DNA of 64,000 nt from Pontiellaceae bacterium B12227 (GTDB lineage: Bacteria; Verrucomicrobiota; Kiritimatiellia; Kiritimatiellales; Pontiellaceae). Under the pieces are notes generated by a model, which worked only from the letters and a program-made list of their open reading frames with translations, did no database searches and had not been told where the DNA came from. The DNA lies in contig JAROAZ010000009.1 of the NCBI GenBank assembly GCA_029432775.1, forward strand, positions 145,878-209,877, given 5' to 3'. Position 1 is the stretch's first letter. The number at the start of each line of letters is the position of its first letter. Below, piece after piece: positions 56,243-64,000 of this stretch. The translations under genes were made by a program, and so were the position numbers.

Positions 56243-57511
56243 TTACCCGTGTGGGTTGAAGTTTCCGCCCATGGCAGATTGAATATGCTGCATCTGCTGG
56301 AGCAGTTCCATTTGCTCTTTCATAAATTTCTGTTCCCGCTCGCGTGAGGCCGCCAGTTCCGCCTTTAATTGCTCAATTTCAGATGGGGCGGTGTTTTTAC
56401 CCTCCCGATTCAAATGGCCGCTTTTTTGAGCCGTTTCCAGCGCCCCTGCGGTATTTAACGGAGAGCCACAAGAGGAGCACCAGTTCTGCCGGTTGTCATT
56501 AAGGGTTTGGCATACCGGACAGACTTGGTGCGTGAGTTTTTGTTCCGGTTCCGCGGAGTCCGTTCCATAGTGCGAATGAAACCGCCGCATAACATCTTTC
56601 ACGCTCAGTCGACCGTAGGTTCCGGTGAAATGCTTTACGCTGTGCCCGTGGCGCTCCGCGGCCAGATCCACCGGCAGGTTGTCCATCTTATCGAGCACGC
56701 AGCTCGAATGCCGCAGGTTGTAGAAGTCGAGCGGTTTATCCAAACCAATCTTTCGACCTCCCAATTTAATTCGTTTTGCGATAGCCGGGTAGGCATATCG
56801 GTTGACCCGTAAATGGTTTCCATCTTTGCGGATACTCCCTTCAAAGATCCAGAGCGGATCGTTCGGCCGTTTGGTCGGATGCGCGTCCAGCCACTTTAAC
56901 AGGGCCGGTACGCACCGGTGGGCCACTACGGACCGGCTTCCGGTTTTCCCATCCCGCACATGGAACACTGCCAGTCCAGTCATCACTTCCACATCCTGAA
57001 AACTCAGATCGATGAACTCGGAAGGCCTAAATCCGCAGTCGAGCTGGGTCTGGACGGCTGCGGAAAGCTGGATATTACAAAGCGCATCGGACAGCAGAAG
57101 ACCTTCATCCCAGGAGATCATATCCTCCGGTTTAAGGTTCCGCTTGGTCTTGGATGCTTTTGTGGGCTTTATATCCAGCAGGCTCGCAGGCCGTACGCCG
57201 TCATTGAGCCATGTCAGAAATCGTTTCACGACATTGATGTAAGTGGCATAGGTTGCCGGGCTATAGCGTTGCCGAAGCCCTGCAAAGAATTCATTGATAT
57301 GGTCCCGTTCGGTCAGGGCGGATTCAATGGGTTTGAATTCCGCAAGCAGCGGACGGATCTTCTGTAGAAAAATGGTTCTACGCGCGTCGCTTACATCATA
57401 GGCCGTGAGAAAACGGCGCAGTATTTTTATATTTTCTTCCGGAATATTCGGATCATCCACAAGGTACTTTTCGGACCTGTGGGCTCGTTTTTTATAGTCT
57501 GCAATTGGCAC
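56243..57511 (-). CDS. Tyrosine recombinase/integrase with zinc-ribbon tail
   Basis: In the 422-residue product, an N-terminal SAM-like domain (HINEFFAGLRQRYSPATYAT) precedes the catalytic domain, with Arg in DCGFRPSEF, Lys in DGKTGSR, YNLRHSS (first His of HxLRH replaced by Tyr), His in GHSVKHF and the nucleophile Tyr in TGTYGR. The tail has a zinc ribbon (CPVCQTLND...CSSCG) and a coiled coil. It is not close to a simple XerC/D. It probably integrated the 53-63.5 kb segment. Its target site was not found. Confidence 0.88.
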   Translation of the reverse strand: MPIADYKKRAHRSEKYLVDDPNIPEENIKILRRFLTAYDVSDARRTIFLQKIRPLLAEFKPIESALTERDHINEFFAGLRQRYSPATYATYINVVKRFLTWLNDGVRPASLLDIKPTKASKTKRNLKPEDMISWDEGLLLSDALCNIQLSAAVQTQLDCGFRPSEFIDLSFQDVEVMTGLAVFHVRDGKTGSRSVVAHRCVPALLKWLDAHPTKRPNDPLWIFEGSIRKDGNHLRVNRYAYPAIAKRIKLGGRKIGLDKPLDFYNLRHSSCVLDKMDNLPVDLAAERHGHSVKHFTGTYGRLSVKDVMRRFHSHYGTDSAEPEQKLTHQVCPVCQTLNDNRQNWCSSCGSPLNTAGALETAQKSGHLNREGKNTAPSEIEQLKAELAASREREQKFMKEQMELLQQMQHIQSAMGGNFNPHG

Positions 57512-57808
57512 AGTTTATTGTTCCTCTCTTCTATTTCATAAATGTTGTCCCAGAAGAGTGGGAAATCCGCTGCGCCGTCCGCCGCGTTGTACTTTTGGTT
57601 GAACGCCCTGGCCGGGGGCCAGTCCATGTGAGCAGCGCATATCCACCTCTTGGGTACAATTGTGGAAGAGTGGGGGTATATAAAGTTTTCGGTTTTGGGT
57701 GCCGGTTTTGGGCCGTGGCTGGCGCGGTTTCAGCAAAAGGTTTGCGCCAAATCTGATCTGTCCCATTACACGGTTAACGTGTAGGGGTTCAACTCGTGAA
57801 TCAAATGG
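57512..57808. other. Intergenic region upstream of the integrase gene
   Basis: No gene is seen. The region contains a dyad TACACG-GTTAA-CGTGTA at 57767-57783 followed by GGGGTTCAACTC, slightly tRNA-like but without a full fold. It could be an attachment or regulatory site. Confidence 0.35.
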
Positions 57809-57835
57809 TTGTTCAGACCGGAGTTGACAGGGTCA

Positions 57836-58018
57836 ATGAAGAAGGTGATGGAAATTCTAAGGAACCGGATCGCTGTTGGCCCTATTCAGGGAAAGCTCTC
57901 GTTGGTAAAGGGGTTTTATTCCGTCAGGCTCAGTGGTCAGGGCCGGGTGGTTTATTCCATTGGAGATGATAAATTGGTGGTATACATCATCGGGGCCAAA
58001 ACGCACTACGGAGACTGA
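57836..58018 (+). pseudogene. Truncated RelE/YoeB-like toxin
   Basis: The frame from ATG 57836 (or TTG 57809) encodes about 60 residues ending LVKGFYSVRLSGQGRVVYSI, then VVYIIGAKTHYGD. This matches the C-terminal strands and HY end of RelE/YoeB-type toxins, which are normally 80-90 residues. The N-terminal helices are short and no antitoxin gene precedes it. It is probably a remnant. An 11-bp hairpin (58041-58069) follows. Confidence 0.6.
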
Positions 58019-58057
58019 TGCAGGTAATCGCCGCATATTGTGCGGTGAATAAGATGG

Positions 58058-58651
58058 CTATTCACCGCAGAGCTGTTTGAGAACAGCTCTTCCACGGTTG
58101 GTGACATCATAAATCTTCAAGTCTCGTTTGTTGGTACGGTCAACCACTTCAACCAATTCATGTTCTTCCAGAAACTGCAGTGCAGCCAGCACATGGTTGA
58201 GTCCCAGCGGGTGATGCTCTCGCATCAGCTTCTTTATACGGGTTGCAGTCAGGGGCTCTGTTTCAAAATACCGTTCCCGGGCCACTTCCTGTAAAACGGC
58301 CAGTCGGGTTTTTGCCCGATCGACCCGGGCATAGATATCGATAAGCTCCGGTGAAATGGCATGCCCATCCGGCATGGAGTCGATCATGTAGATCCGGCCG
58401 GTCTGGTTTTTCGGGTTAAGGCAGGTGACAAATCCATTGGATTGAAAATCACGAAGAATATGCCGTAGGTCCTGATAGGTCATAGATGGCGCAGTCTGTT
58501 TTGCTATGGCGAGGATTCTTCGCCCGGTGGACGGATGTTTAAGGGCATTAAAAACTGCTACTCGCTGTTTCCCGCGTATCGTATGGCCGTTGAACTGTAT
58601 TGTTGTTTCCATAAGGTAGTGACATTTCCCTGCCCAGTAATAGTTATCCAT
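58058..58651 (-). CDS. Winged-helix regulator-like protein
   Basis: The product is up to 197 residues; the ATG at 58612 (METTIQFNGHTI) is a possible inner start. Two winged-helix-like units are suggested (KQRVAVFNALKHPSTGRRIL, then TATRIKKLMREHHPLGLNHV and ALQFLEEHELVEVV). It is likely a DNA-binding regulator of the element. It is convergent with the toxin remnant and divergent from the 58786 operon. Confidence 0.6.
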   Translation of the reverse strand: MDNYYWAGKCHYLMETTIQFNGHTIRGKQRVAVFNALKHPSTGRRILAIAKQTAPSMTYQDLRHILRDFQSNGFVTCLNPKNQTGRIYMIDSMPDGHAISPELIDIYARVDRAKTRLAVLQEVARERYFETEPLTATRIKKLMREHHPLGLNHVLAALQFLEEHELVEVVDRTNKRDLKIYDVTNRGRAVLKQLCGE

Positions 58652-58785
58652 AGATTGGTGGGAAGGGAGGATAAGCTCCGCCGTCTTATCCTATTGATGT
58701 GGCACTTACTATTTAAAGGGTTGTGAGTACTCCCAAATGTATAACGCTTGTTGCTACGTTCGGAGAGTAACAGGCGGTAATAACT

Positions 58786-59286
58786 ATGCCACCACCCATG
58801 ACCCCAGAAAGCACAGTGCCCACCCAGGAAGCCGCTCTGAAATCATTGTTCAACGGCAGATCGGAGTTGGCCGAAACCCGTCTTGCAGTAACCGCCACGC
58901 AGATTGTTGAGCGATTAATGATTCGGGCCGGCAACTTAACGCAACTGATGGATGAAGAACTTGCCGTAGATAATCGGCTTCTTCAATTCCATGAACTCCC
59001 ATTCGGAAAACGATGTGACATGATGGGCCTGGAAACCATGCTGCTGCAGCGGACGGCCCAGATCCAGGGTGATCGGCGGCGGGAGAACACCGAGTGCTGG
59101 CGAGATCTGACGCATGCTATGCGGGACTTCCTGAATGCATGGGAAGGGTTTTCCAGAAACGAAGCCAAAAACCGTTTCCTTGAGGCCTTGCCGAATAACA
59201 AGGCTGAACCCGGTGCCGCGCCGATACCGGTCGCACCAAGCAACTATCATAATGACCACTACACAACAAACTACCCTAAAAAATGA
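58786..59286 (+). CDS. Hypothetical helical protein
   Basis: The 166-residue product is mostly helical (SELAETRLAVTATQIVERLM, WRDLTHAMRDFLNAWEG), with a Pro/Asn/His-rich C-terminus. No family is recognised. It is first of a six-gene plus-strand operon; its 3' end overlaps the methylase start by 35 bases. Confidence 0.6.
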   Translation: MPPPMTPESTVPTQEAALKSLFNGRSELAETRLAVTATQIVERLMIRAGNLTQLMDEELAVDNRLLQFHELPFGKRCDMMGLETMLLQRTAQIQGDRRRENTECWRDLTHAMRDFLNAWEGFSRNEAKNRFLEALPNNKAEPGAAPIPVAPSNYHNDHYTTNYPKK

Positions 59287-60100
59287 AGCACACACCGATG
59301 CCAAGCCGTTGAAAAGCCCCTTGGGCTATCTAGGCGGGAAATCCCGACTGGCTAAACGAATTGCGGAAAAAATCCCATCGCACACCACGTACGTTGAACC
59401 CTTTTGTGGCGGAGCCTGGGTTTATTTCACGAAGCCGCCCAGCCGCGTTGAGATTTTGAATGATCGCGATGGAGAGTTGGTCCGGTTTTGGAATGTAGTC
59501 CGTCACCACCTGCCGGAGTTTTTACGGTGTCTCGATTTTTCGGTCGTATCCAGAGAAGAGTTTCAACGTGAATCAAAGCTAGACCCATCCCTGCTGACCG
59601 ATGTGCAAAGAGCGGTCCGATACTATAAACTTCAACGGATGGGGTACGGTGGAAAAACCGTCAACCGAACTTTCGGTACTAGCATCACGAGACCGAATTC
59701 ATTGAACCTGTTGGCCGTAGAAGAAAAACTAAAGGCAACCCATAAAAGAATGGCGAGAACCACCATTGAAAATCTCGATGCCTGCGACTGCATCAAAAAG
59801 TATGATTCACCGGAAACCTTGTTCTATATCGATCCGCCATACTGGGAAGCTGACTTTTATGCCGTCTCCTTTAAGGGCGACGATTTTAGACGACTGGCGG
59901 AAACCCTTCGGACCATTAAGGGTAAATTCATACTGTCGCTGAATGATACACCGGAGGTAAGAGAGATCTTCAATGGTTTCAAGATCGAACCCATTGAGAC
60001 CAAGTATTCGCTGGGGAATTCAAAAACTGCGACAGGAACCAGAGGTGTAGATAGAAAAGAAGTCCTGATCTATAATTTCGAGGAAGAACCGCGTGAGTGA
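59252..60100 (+). CDS. D12-class DNA adenine methylase
   Basis: The ATG at 59252 gives a 282-residue product. Motifs are SPLGYLGGKSRLAKR (SAM-binding motif X), YVEPFCGGAWVYF (motif I), and LFYIDPPYWE (catalytic DPPY). Dam-type enzymes methylate N6 of adenine in a short site. There is no restriction gene beside it, so it may guard the element or act in replication. The HerA-like gene starts within its end (8-base overlap). Confidence 0.93.
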   Translation: MTTTQQTTLKNEAHTDAKPLKSPLGYLGGKSRLAKRIAEKIPSHTTYVEPFCGGAWVYFTKPPSRVEILNDRDGELVRFWNVVRHHLPEFLRCLDFSVVSREEFQRESKLDPSLLTDVQRAVRYYKLQRMGYGGKTVNRTFGTSITRPNSLNLLAVEEKLKATHKRMARTTIENLDACDCIKKYDSPETLFYIDPPYWEADFYAVSFKGDDFRRLAETLRTIKGKFILSLNDTPEVREIFNGFKIEPIETKYSLGNSKTATGTRGVDRKEVLIYNFEEEPRE

Positions 60101-61433
60101 AGAGTTGCGCAATTTGTGCCAGCAACTCAAGCCGCTGATTCATGGATCGGCGGATTCACTTTGGTCTCACTATCAGTTGGCCGAAAGTCCCGCCGCTAAA
60201 AGTGATGCTGAAAATATGATCCGGATGATGGCTGTCTCGTATTTGGGCAGCCAGGTTGATGACCGTAAGATTCGGCTGCCTCCATCAGATGCAGCCGATT
60301 CCGGCGGTGATCTGTATTTGGGTGATATCCGTTATCCCGGGCGGTCTCCTCAGCGGCTCGGCCTCCATAGCCGTGACCTTGTAAAACACACCGGTATATT
60401 CGCGACGACGGGGTCCGGTAAAACGCATGTAGCCTACAATCTGCTTCGACAGTTTGTGAAAAAGAAAATTCCGTTTTTGGTGATCGACTGGAAACGGAGC
60501 TATCGAAATCTCCGCAGCTTGGGTGATATGAAAGGCCTTATGATTTATACAGTGGGCCGGGACGTATCGCCCTTTCTCTGGAATCCCTTACGGCCACCGC
60601 CAAACGTGCATCCGCAGACATGGATTCAAATTCTGTCCGATGTTTTGGAAAAGACCCATGTGTCGGGGCAGGGGGTGGCTGACGTGCTGGCTGAACTTGC
60701 CGATGCGGAGTTTGAAGCCAAAGGGTTTTACTCCGATTCGAAAGAGGTGAAGGAGTATCCCAACTTTTTCGATTTGAAAGGACGGTTGGATCGCCAGCGG
60801 TTCAGCGGCCGCCGTGCGCTATGGCGAGATAGCTGCCTGCGTATTCTTAGAACCTTTACGTTTGGCCCGGCGGCCAAAGCATTCAATGCCCGTTTCCCGA
60901 TTAAACTCGAGGAATTTTTAAACTATCCAGTGATTCTTGAACTCGATCTCGAGCTCCCCAAAACCGTTCGGGCCTTTTTTACAGAAACCATATTGAGATG
61001 GATCCATCTGTATCGGTTGGGGCAGGGGGAGGCGGATAAGCTAAGGCATGTCCTGGTGTTAGAAGAGGCCCATAATATTTTTCCCGCGCCATCCTATGGA
61101 GAGTCGCCCAATGGTGGACTCGAAAATGTGTATCGGGAAATTCGTTCCTTTGGCCAGGCCCTGATCGCCATCACTCAGCACCCCTCCATGCTTCCCATCT
61201 ATGTATTGGGAAACACGCATACACTCATCTTTTTATCATTAACGCACGAGGCCGACATCATTGCTGCCCGGCAAGCCCTGTTTCTTGAACGGAACCAGGA
61301 TATCTTTCTGGATCGATTGCAGGTTGGCGAGGGGATCGTAAAAATCAAAGGTCGATTACCTCCAACGCACGTCGGGTTCAAAGAAATCAACGTGAAGGCC
61401 GGTGCTGTTAAAGACGAGGACTTGAAAAAATGA
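60093..61433 (+). CDS. HerA-like ATPase
   Basis: A GTG start at 60093 overlaps the methylase. The 446-residue product has Walker A IFATTGSGKTHVAYN, VIDWKRSYRNL, Walker B HVLVLEEAHNIFP, and sensor stretch ALIAITQHPSML. HerA-type hexameric ATPases pump DNA and often pair with nucleases or defence effectors. No NurA gene is seen; the small gene downstream overlaps by ATGA. The pair Dam-HerA suggests DNA processing or a defence module, but this is inference. Confidence 0.85.
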   Translation: MSEELRNLCQQLKPLIHGSADSLWSHYQLAESPAAKSDAENMIRMMAVSYLGSQVDDRKIRLPPSDAADSGGDLYLGDIRYPGRSPQRLGLHSRDLVKHTGIFATTGSGKTHVAYNLLRQFVKKKIPFLVIDWKRSYRNLRSLGDMKGLMIYTVGRDVSPFLWNPLRPPPNVHPQTWIQILSDVLEKTHVSGQGVADVLAELADAEFEAKGFYSDSKEVKEYPNFFDLKGRLDRQRFSGRRALWRDSCLRILRTFTFGPAAKAFNARFPIKLEEFLNYPVILELDLELPKTVRAFFTETILRWIHLYRLGQGEADKLRHVLVLEEAHNIFPAPSYGESPNGGLENVYREIRSFGQALIAITQHPSMLPIYVLGNTHTLIFLSLTHEADIIAARQALFLERNQDIFLDRLQVGEGIVKIKGRLPPTHVGFKEINVKAGAVKDEDLKK

Positions 61434-61786
61434 AACAGCGAAAATGGCTCGGAACCGGAATGATTGAATCCTTCGATGTCCGGCAACAACGGTTGCTTGA
61501 TCTGGTACTTGAAAAGGTCAGGTATTATTATGCGGAACTGCACGGGACCCGCGACTGTCACCGCTATCCGCTGACCATTTCCCGATTAATGAAGTTATGT
61601 AATCGCAGCGGATCAAGAACGCTGATGGCTGTGCGAATTCTAAGTCATTCGGTGGAAATGGAATCTGAACCTGAACCTCCGCTGGCCTATGAACGCGATC
61701 CATCGCAAAATAATGCCCTGCGACGGCCCTACCGGATCTATCTGCGATCCAATCACACTCATACGAGGTATAAAAATGAATCTTGA
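61430..61786 (+). CDS. Hypothetical protein coupled to HerA-like ATPase
   Basis: The 118-residue basic product has a helix-turn-helix-like segment (YPLTISRLMKLCNRSGSRTL). It overlaps the ATPase gene by ATGA and the next gene by 11 bases, so it is translated with both. The function is unknown. Confidence 0.6.
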   Translation: MKQRKWLGTGMIESFDVRQQRLLDLVLEKVRYYYAELHGTRDCHRYPLTISRLMKLCNRSGSRTLMAVRILSHSVEMESEPEPPLAYERDPSQNNALRRPYRIYLRSNHTHTRYKNES

Positions 61787-62009
61787 AGAACAAATTGATG
61801 CATTAAACGAAGTTGCCGACATCATCGGCGGTGAAATCAGAGACGACTATTCCGGGCGGGGTATGTATGGCCGTAATTGCTACGGTATTGAGTGTGATGA
61901 CCCGATTCCATGTATTGAGCAGGCAGGCATGAACGGTATCACTGGAGCTAACTATGATCAGATGGGCCTGCAATACATTGTCTATTGGCCGAGAATTAGA
62001 AATGAATAA
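61776..62009 (+). CDS. Hypothetical acidic protein, 77 aa
   Basis: The ATG at 61776 (MNLEEQIDALNEVADIIGGE) has AGGTATAAAA upstream. The product is acidic with several Cys and Gly (YGRNCYGIECDDPIPC). It is not recognised. A terminator follows at 62022. Confidence 0.6.
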   Translation: MNLEEQIDALNEVADIIGGEIRDDYSGRGMYGRNCYGIECDDPIPCIEQAGMNGITGANYDQMGLQYIVYWPRIRNE

Positions 62010-62021
62010 TGAATCCTTATG

Positions 62022-62052
62022 CCCGGCGTTTGAGTCGGGTGTTTTTCTTTTT
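62022..62052 (+). terminator. Terminator of the methylase/HerA operon
   Basis: CCCGGC...GTCGGG (one G-T pair) is followed by TGTTTTTCTTTTT. Confidence 0.65.
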
Positions 62053-62085
62053 AACCGAAAAGTTTAAAAAGTCCTGAGTTCTCAA

Positions 62086-62331
62086 ATGGCCTATATGACA
62101 CTCGAAGAGATCTGTAAAAATAAAGAGGTAAGGGGGCGGCTAAACAAGGTTGGTAAAAAGCTGGAGAAGTTGGAGTTCCTGCTCGAATGTAAAGAAGTGG
62201 AACTGACGCTATTCAGGCCCGGTTGCCATCTGTATCTGGAAATTCAGAAAGAAATCAAAATCATCCAGACCAGACTGGATGAACTGAAACGCGAGGGATT
62301 ACTCTCTATTGCTTCCGGTAAGATCTCCTGA
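62086..62331 (+). CDS. Coiled-coil small protein, 81 aa
   Basis: Two helices (VRGRLNKVGKKLEKLEFLLE, LEIQKEIKIIQTRLDELKRE) form a likely coiled-coil hairpin. Its end overlaps the minus-strand gene end by 33 bases. The function is unknown. Confidence 0.55.
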   Translation: MAYMTLEEICKNKEVRGRLNKVGKKLEKLEFLLECKEVELTLFRPGCHLYLEIQKEIKIIQTRLDELKREGLLSIASGKIS

Positions 62332-62919
62332 GAATGAACAATACGTTAGAAAGAGCCCTGGGTTGGGGAGTTCTTCGAGATCATAGGTCTTTACCATCGC
62401 ACATGGATAATAGCCCATTCGGTCTAATTCTTTTCCGTATCGATTTTCTTCCTCAACCAATCGGTTGTCCTCGTGGTCGGGTTCAAGCTGGTTCCCTTTC
62501 CAAACTTCAAATTGACTGGTATCGAGATTGGCGATATAGGCCCACTCGCAATGACCGCTGTCACGGATGAAGTCTATCGCATCCGGCATGAAGCTGAGCT
62601 TACCATCGAGGTAGGGGGCCAGTGTGCCCTGCAACGGCGCAAATAATTCATGGTAGTCCATCGGTGCGCGGTCGTATTCCAGATGTGGAAAATGCCTTCT
62701 TATTTCGGCGACAGGATAGCCATCAAAATAGTCAAGTCTGTGCGTCTCAGCCACCGGAGTGAGTTCTGCTATTCGATTTTTGACAGGATCCCAGTCATCG
62801 ACTTCCCGTAGTTCGTGAAGGATCTGGAGTCCGAGTTTGTCGGGTCTGGAGTTGGTTCGGTTGTAGGCGAGTTTATCAATGTCGCGGTATCGGAACCCGA
62901 TCAAACCTTGATCACTCAT
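62299..62919 (-). CDS. Island-family protein, paralogue 1
   Basis: The 206-residue product opens MSDQGLIGFRYRDIDKLAYN and has PLQGTLAPYLDGKLSFMPDA and CEWAYIANLDTSQFEVWKGN. It is closely related to the next gene upstream and to the TGA-broken copy at 33917-34582. The start GLIGF-R-Y, then YN and a later His/Asp pattern recalls phage or island proteins of unknown function. It is coupled to paralogue 2 (ATGA overlap). Confidence 0.7.
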   Translation of the reverse strand: MSDQGLIGFRYRDIDKLAYNRTNSRPDKLGLQILHELREVDDWDPVKNRIAELTPVAETHRLDYFDGYPVAEIRRHFPHLEYDRAPMDYHELFAPLQGTLAPYLDGKLSFMPDAIDFIRDSGHCEWAYIANLDTSQFEVWKGNQLEPDHEDNRLVEEENRYGKELDRMGYYPCAMVKTYDLEELPNPGLFLTYCSFSGDLTGSNRE

Positions 62920-63521
62920 GGTCTGTACTCCGATCCTGCTGAGGTAAGGTCTCTAAAGAAAAAATAATCTGACAGGTAAGTGCCCGGTTCAGGGAGGTTG
63001 CTCAGTTCATAGTCCTTGATCATGTCGCAGGGATAGTATCCCATCCTGTCCGGCTCGTGGCCGTAGGAATTTTCCTCGTTGGGCTTGGTTTGCAGCCCCT
63101 TCCATACCTCAAATTTGTTATCATCCAAGTTGGCGATGTACGCCCACTCGCAATGGAGGCTGTTGTGGATGAAGTCCGTTGCGTCCGGCATGAACATCAG
63201 TTTCCCGTCGAGATAGGGTTTCAAAGTCCCTTGTAGCGGTTGATAGAGATCGTAGTAGTTTTTCGGTTCGCCCTGGTATTGTAGATCAGGGAAATATCTT
63301 CTTATTTCTGTCTCCGCCATGCTGGAATGATCATCCAGTCTACGGGTCTCCGGAACATTGACGAGTCCATCCATCCGTTCGCGCACGGCGTTCCAATCTT
63401 CGACTTCGCGTAATTCTCTCAGTATCTTCAGCCCCAACACATCCGGATGTGAGTCCGAATGATTGTAGGCCAGTCTGTCTTTATCGTTATGCTTGAATCC
63501 AATTAATCCTCTAGTTGACAT
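62916..63521 (-). CDS. Island-family protein, paralogue 2
   Basis: The 201-residue product opens MSTRGLIGFKHNDKDRLAYN and has PLQGTLKPYLDGKLMFMPDA and CEWAYIANLDDNKFEVWKGL. It is upstream in a two-gene operon with paralogue 1. The tandem copy plus the third, broken copy at 33.9 kb indicates a gene family spread along the accessory DNA. Confidence 0.7.
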   Translation of the reverse strand: MSTRGLIGFKHNDKDRLAYNHSDSHPDVLGLKILRELREVEDWNAVRERMDGLVNVPETRRLDDHSSMAETEIRRYFPDLQYQGEPKNYYDLYQPLQGTLKPYLDGKLMFMPDATDFIHNSLHCEWAYIANLDDNKFEVWKGLQTKPNEENSYGHEPDRMGYYPCDMIKDYELSNLPEPGTYLSDYFFFRDLTSAGSEYRP

Positions 63522-63934
63522 TTGTTATCACCACTATAGAGGGAGGACTCGGGATTTAAATGGCTGACTACGTATCGGTGGGGAACCGGAGTTCAACGCC
63601 CGTCAGCGGAGTTGGGCTTGGGTTTTAGCTGGAGGTTTCCCCCATACTTTCAGGCAGACCAGTTGGTTTTTGGCTTCGTAGGAGCTTATTTCTCCAAACC
63701 TTCAGATTGGAGGAGTATTTGATATTTAGCTTGCCATGGAAAGCATGCGAAAGTATTGTCGCACTATTATATGCCGAATTTGTCTGCGGTGATAACAGGC
63801 CATTTATGGGGTTTTTGATCGGCTCCGATGTGTTTGGAGGCATAAAATATTAAATAAGTGGGGGTCGCGGCAGTTAGAGAGGCGGCTCATTACTTTCTGA
63901 CTGCAACGGGTTTGATAATTATGGGAAAAATAGC
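63522..63934. other. Right-hand border region without clear gene
   Basis: There is no convincing coding gene; a 72-codon minus-strand frame (63625-63843) has no motif. The stretch likely includes the end of the accessory segment and the promoter of the next backbone gene. No copy of the tRNA-Pro end is visible. Confidence 0.4.
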
Positions 63935-64000
63935 ATGACCGAGATGACGTTTGGTAACCTTCACCTGATCGACTGGATCGTTGTGGTGATATATTTTGCT
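63935..64000 (+). CDS. Start of a sodium:solute symporter-like gene (partial)
   Basis: Only 22 codons are present (MTEMTFGNLHLIDWIVVVIYFA). The short polar leader then LxxIDWxVVVxYF is the usual opening of SSS-family transporters, which use the sodium gradient to import sugars or other solutes. The identification rests on a short piece. Confidence 0.45.
   Translation, partial: MTEMTFGNLHLIDWIVVVIYFA

Noticed and set aside
57767..57795. tRNA fragment (ACACGGTTAACGTGT followed by GGGGTTCAACTC)
   Set aside because: No acceptor or D-arm could be built and the anticodon-like loop is not a normal size; kept only as a dyad in the intergenic note.
63625..63843. 72-codon minus-strand open frame
   Set aside because: It has no motif, ribosome site or neighbour support, and looks like border noise.
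33495..63934. Direct repeat of the tRNA-Pro 3' end as an att site
   Set aside because: I looked for the T-arm/acceptor sequence at the right border and near both recombinase genes and saw no second copy; a computer search could still find a short one.

Overview
The window reads as chromosome of a Gram-negative bacterium of the PVC group, most likely Verrucomicrobiota/Kiritimatiellota-like. The main support is the DUF1549/DUF1553 - DUF1501 - pre-peptidase-domain gene trio (23.1-28.4 kb), a type II pseudopilin, and signal peptides, a lipobox and a Tat-like signal on several products. This placement is inference; there is no rRNA in the window.

Region 1 (1-33.6 kb) looks like host backbone. It carries the end of an RNase II/R exonuclease, a C25-like secreted peptidase, a DEAD-box helicase convergent with nudC, a DUF2089 regulator with a large membrane protein, queA, a pseudopilin, purD-purE, a GH18-family protein, a 1390-residue PAS/coiled-coil sensor with a degenerate histidine-kinase core, a sigma-54-like promoter in front of three unrecognised genes, the DUF1549/DUF1501 trio, topB, two rhodaneses and a tRNA-Pro(GGG). 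This half is studded with a 15-bp palindrome, TTCCA-N5-TGGAA, which falls inside genes in all reading frames and also builds or adjoins terminators. It nearly stops at the tRNA.

Region 2 (33.9-52.6 kb) is an accessory island. On the plus strand is a compact four-gene cassette (34.9-38.6 kb). It encodes a 63-residue peptide made of four identical 11-residue repeats containing a Gly-Gly, a small E2-like protein, a JAB (JAMM) protease fused to an E1-like adenylating domain, and a Clp/HSP100-type AAA+ unfoldase. On the minus strand is a tightly overlapping mobile-element module (HerA/FtsK-like ATPase, nuclease-like protein, DUF2924, large serine recombinase). Next comes a signalling and transport operon: histidine kinase, NtrC-like regulator lacking GAFTGA, radical SAM/SPASM protein, and an ABC importer of the ABC_sub_bind type. 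Copies of one palindromic operator-like site (half-site about CAAYATCGCGCGAT) lie in front of all three transcription units, so they are probably controlled together. This is the best candidate for an undescribed system: a ubiquitin-like or peptide-tag pathway with its own sensing and uptake.

Region 3 (52.6-63.9 kb) is a second accessory stretch. It holds an SSB-like small-gene operon, hipBA with operator palindromes, a tyrosine recombinase, a truncated RelE-like toxin, a D12-class DNA adenine methylase with a HerA-like ATPase and small partners, and two paralogues of a family whose third member, broken by one in-frame TGA, lies at the other end of the accessory DNA (33.9-34.6 kb). Backbone seems to resume at 63.9 kb with the first codons of what looks like a sodium:solute symporter.
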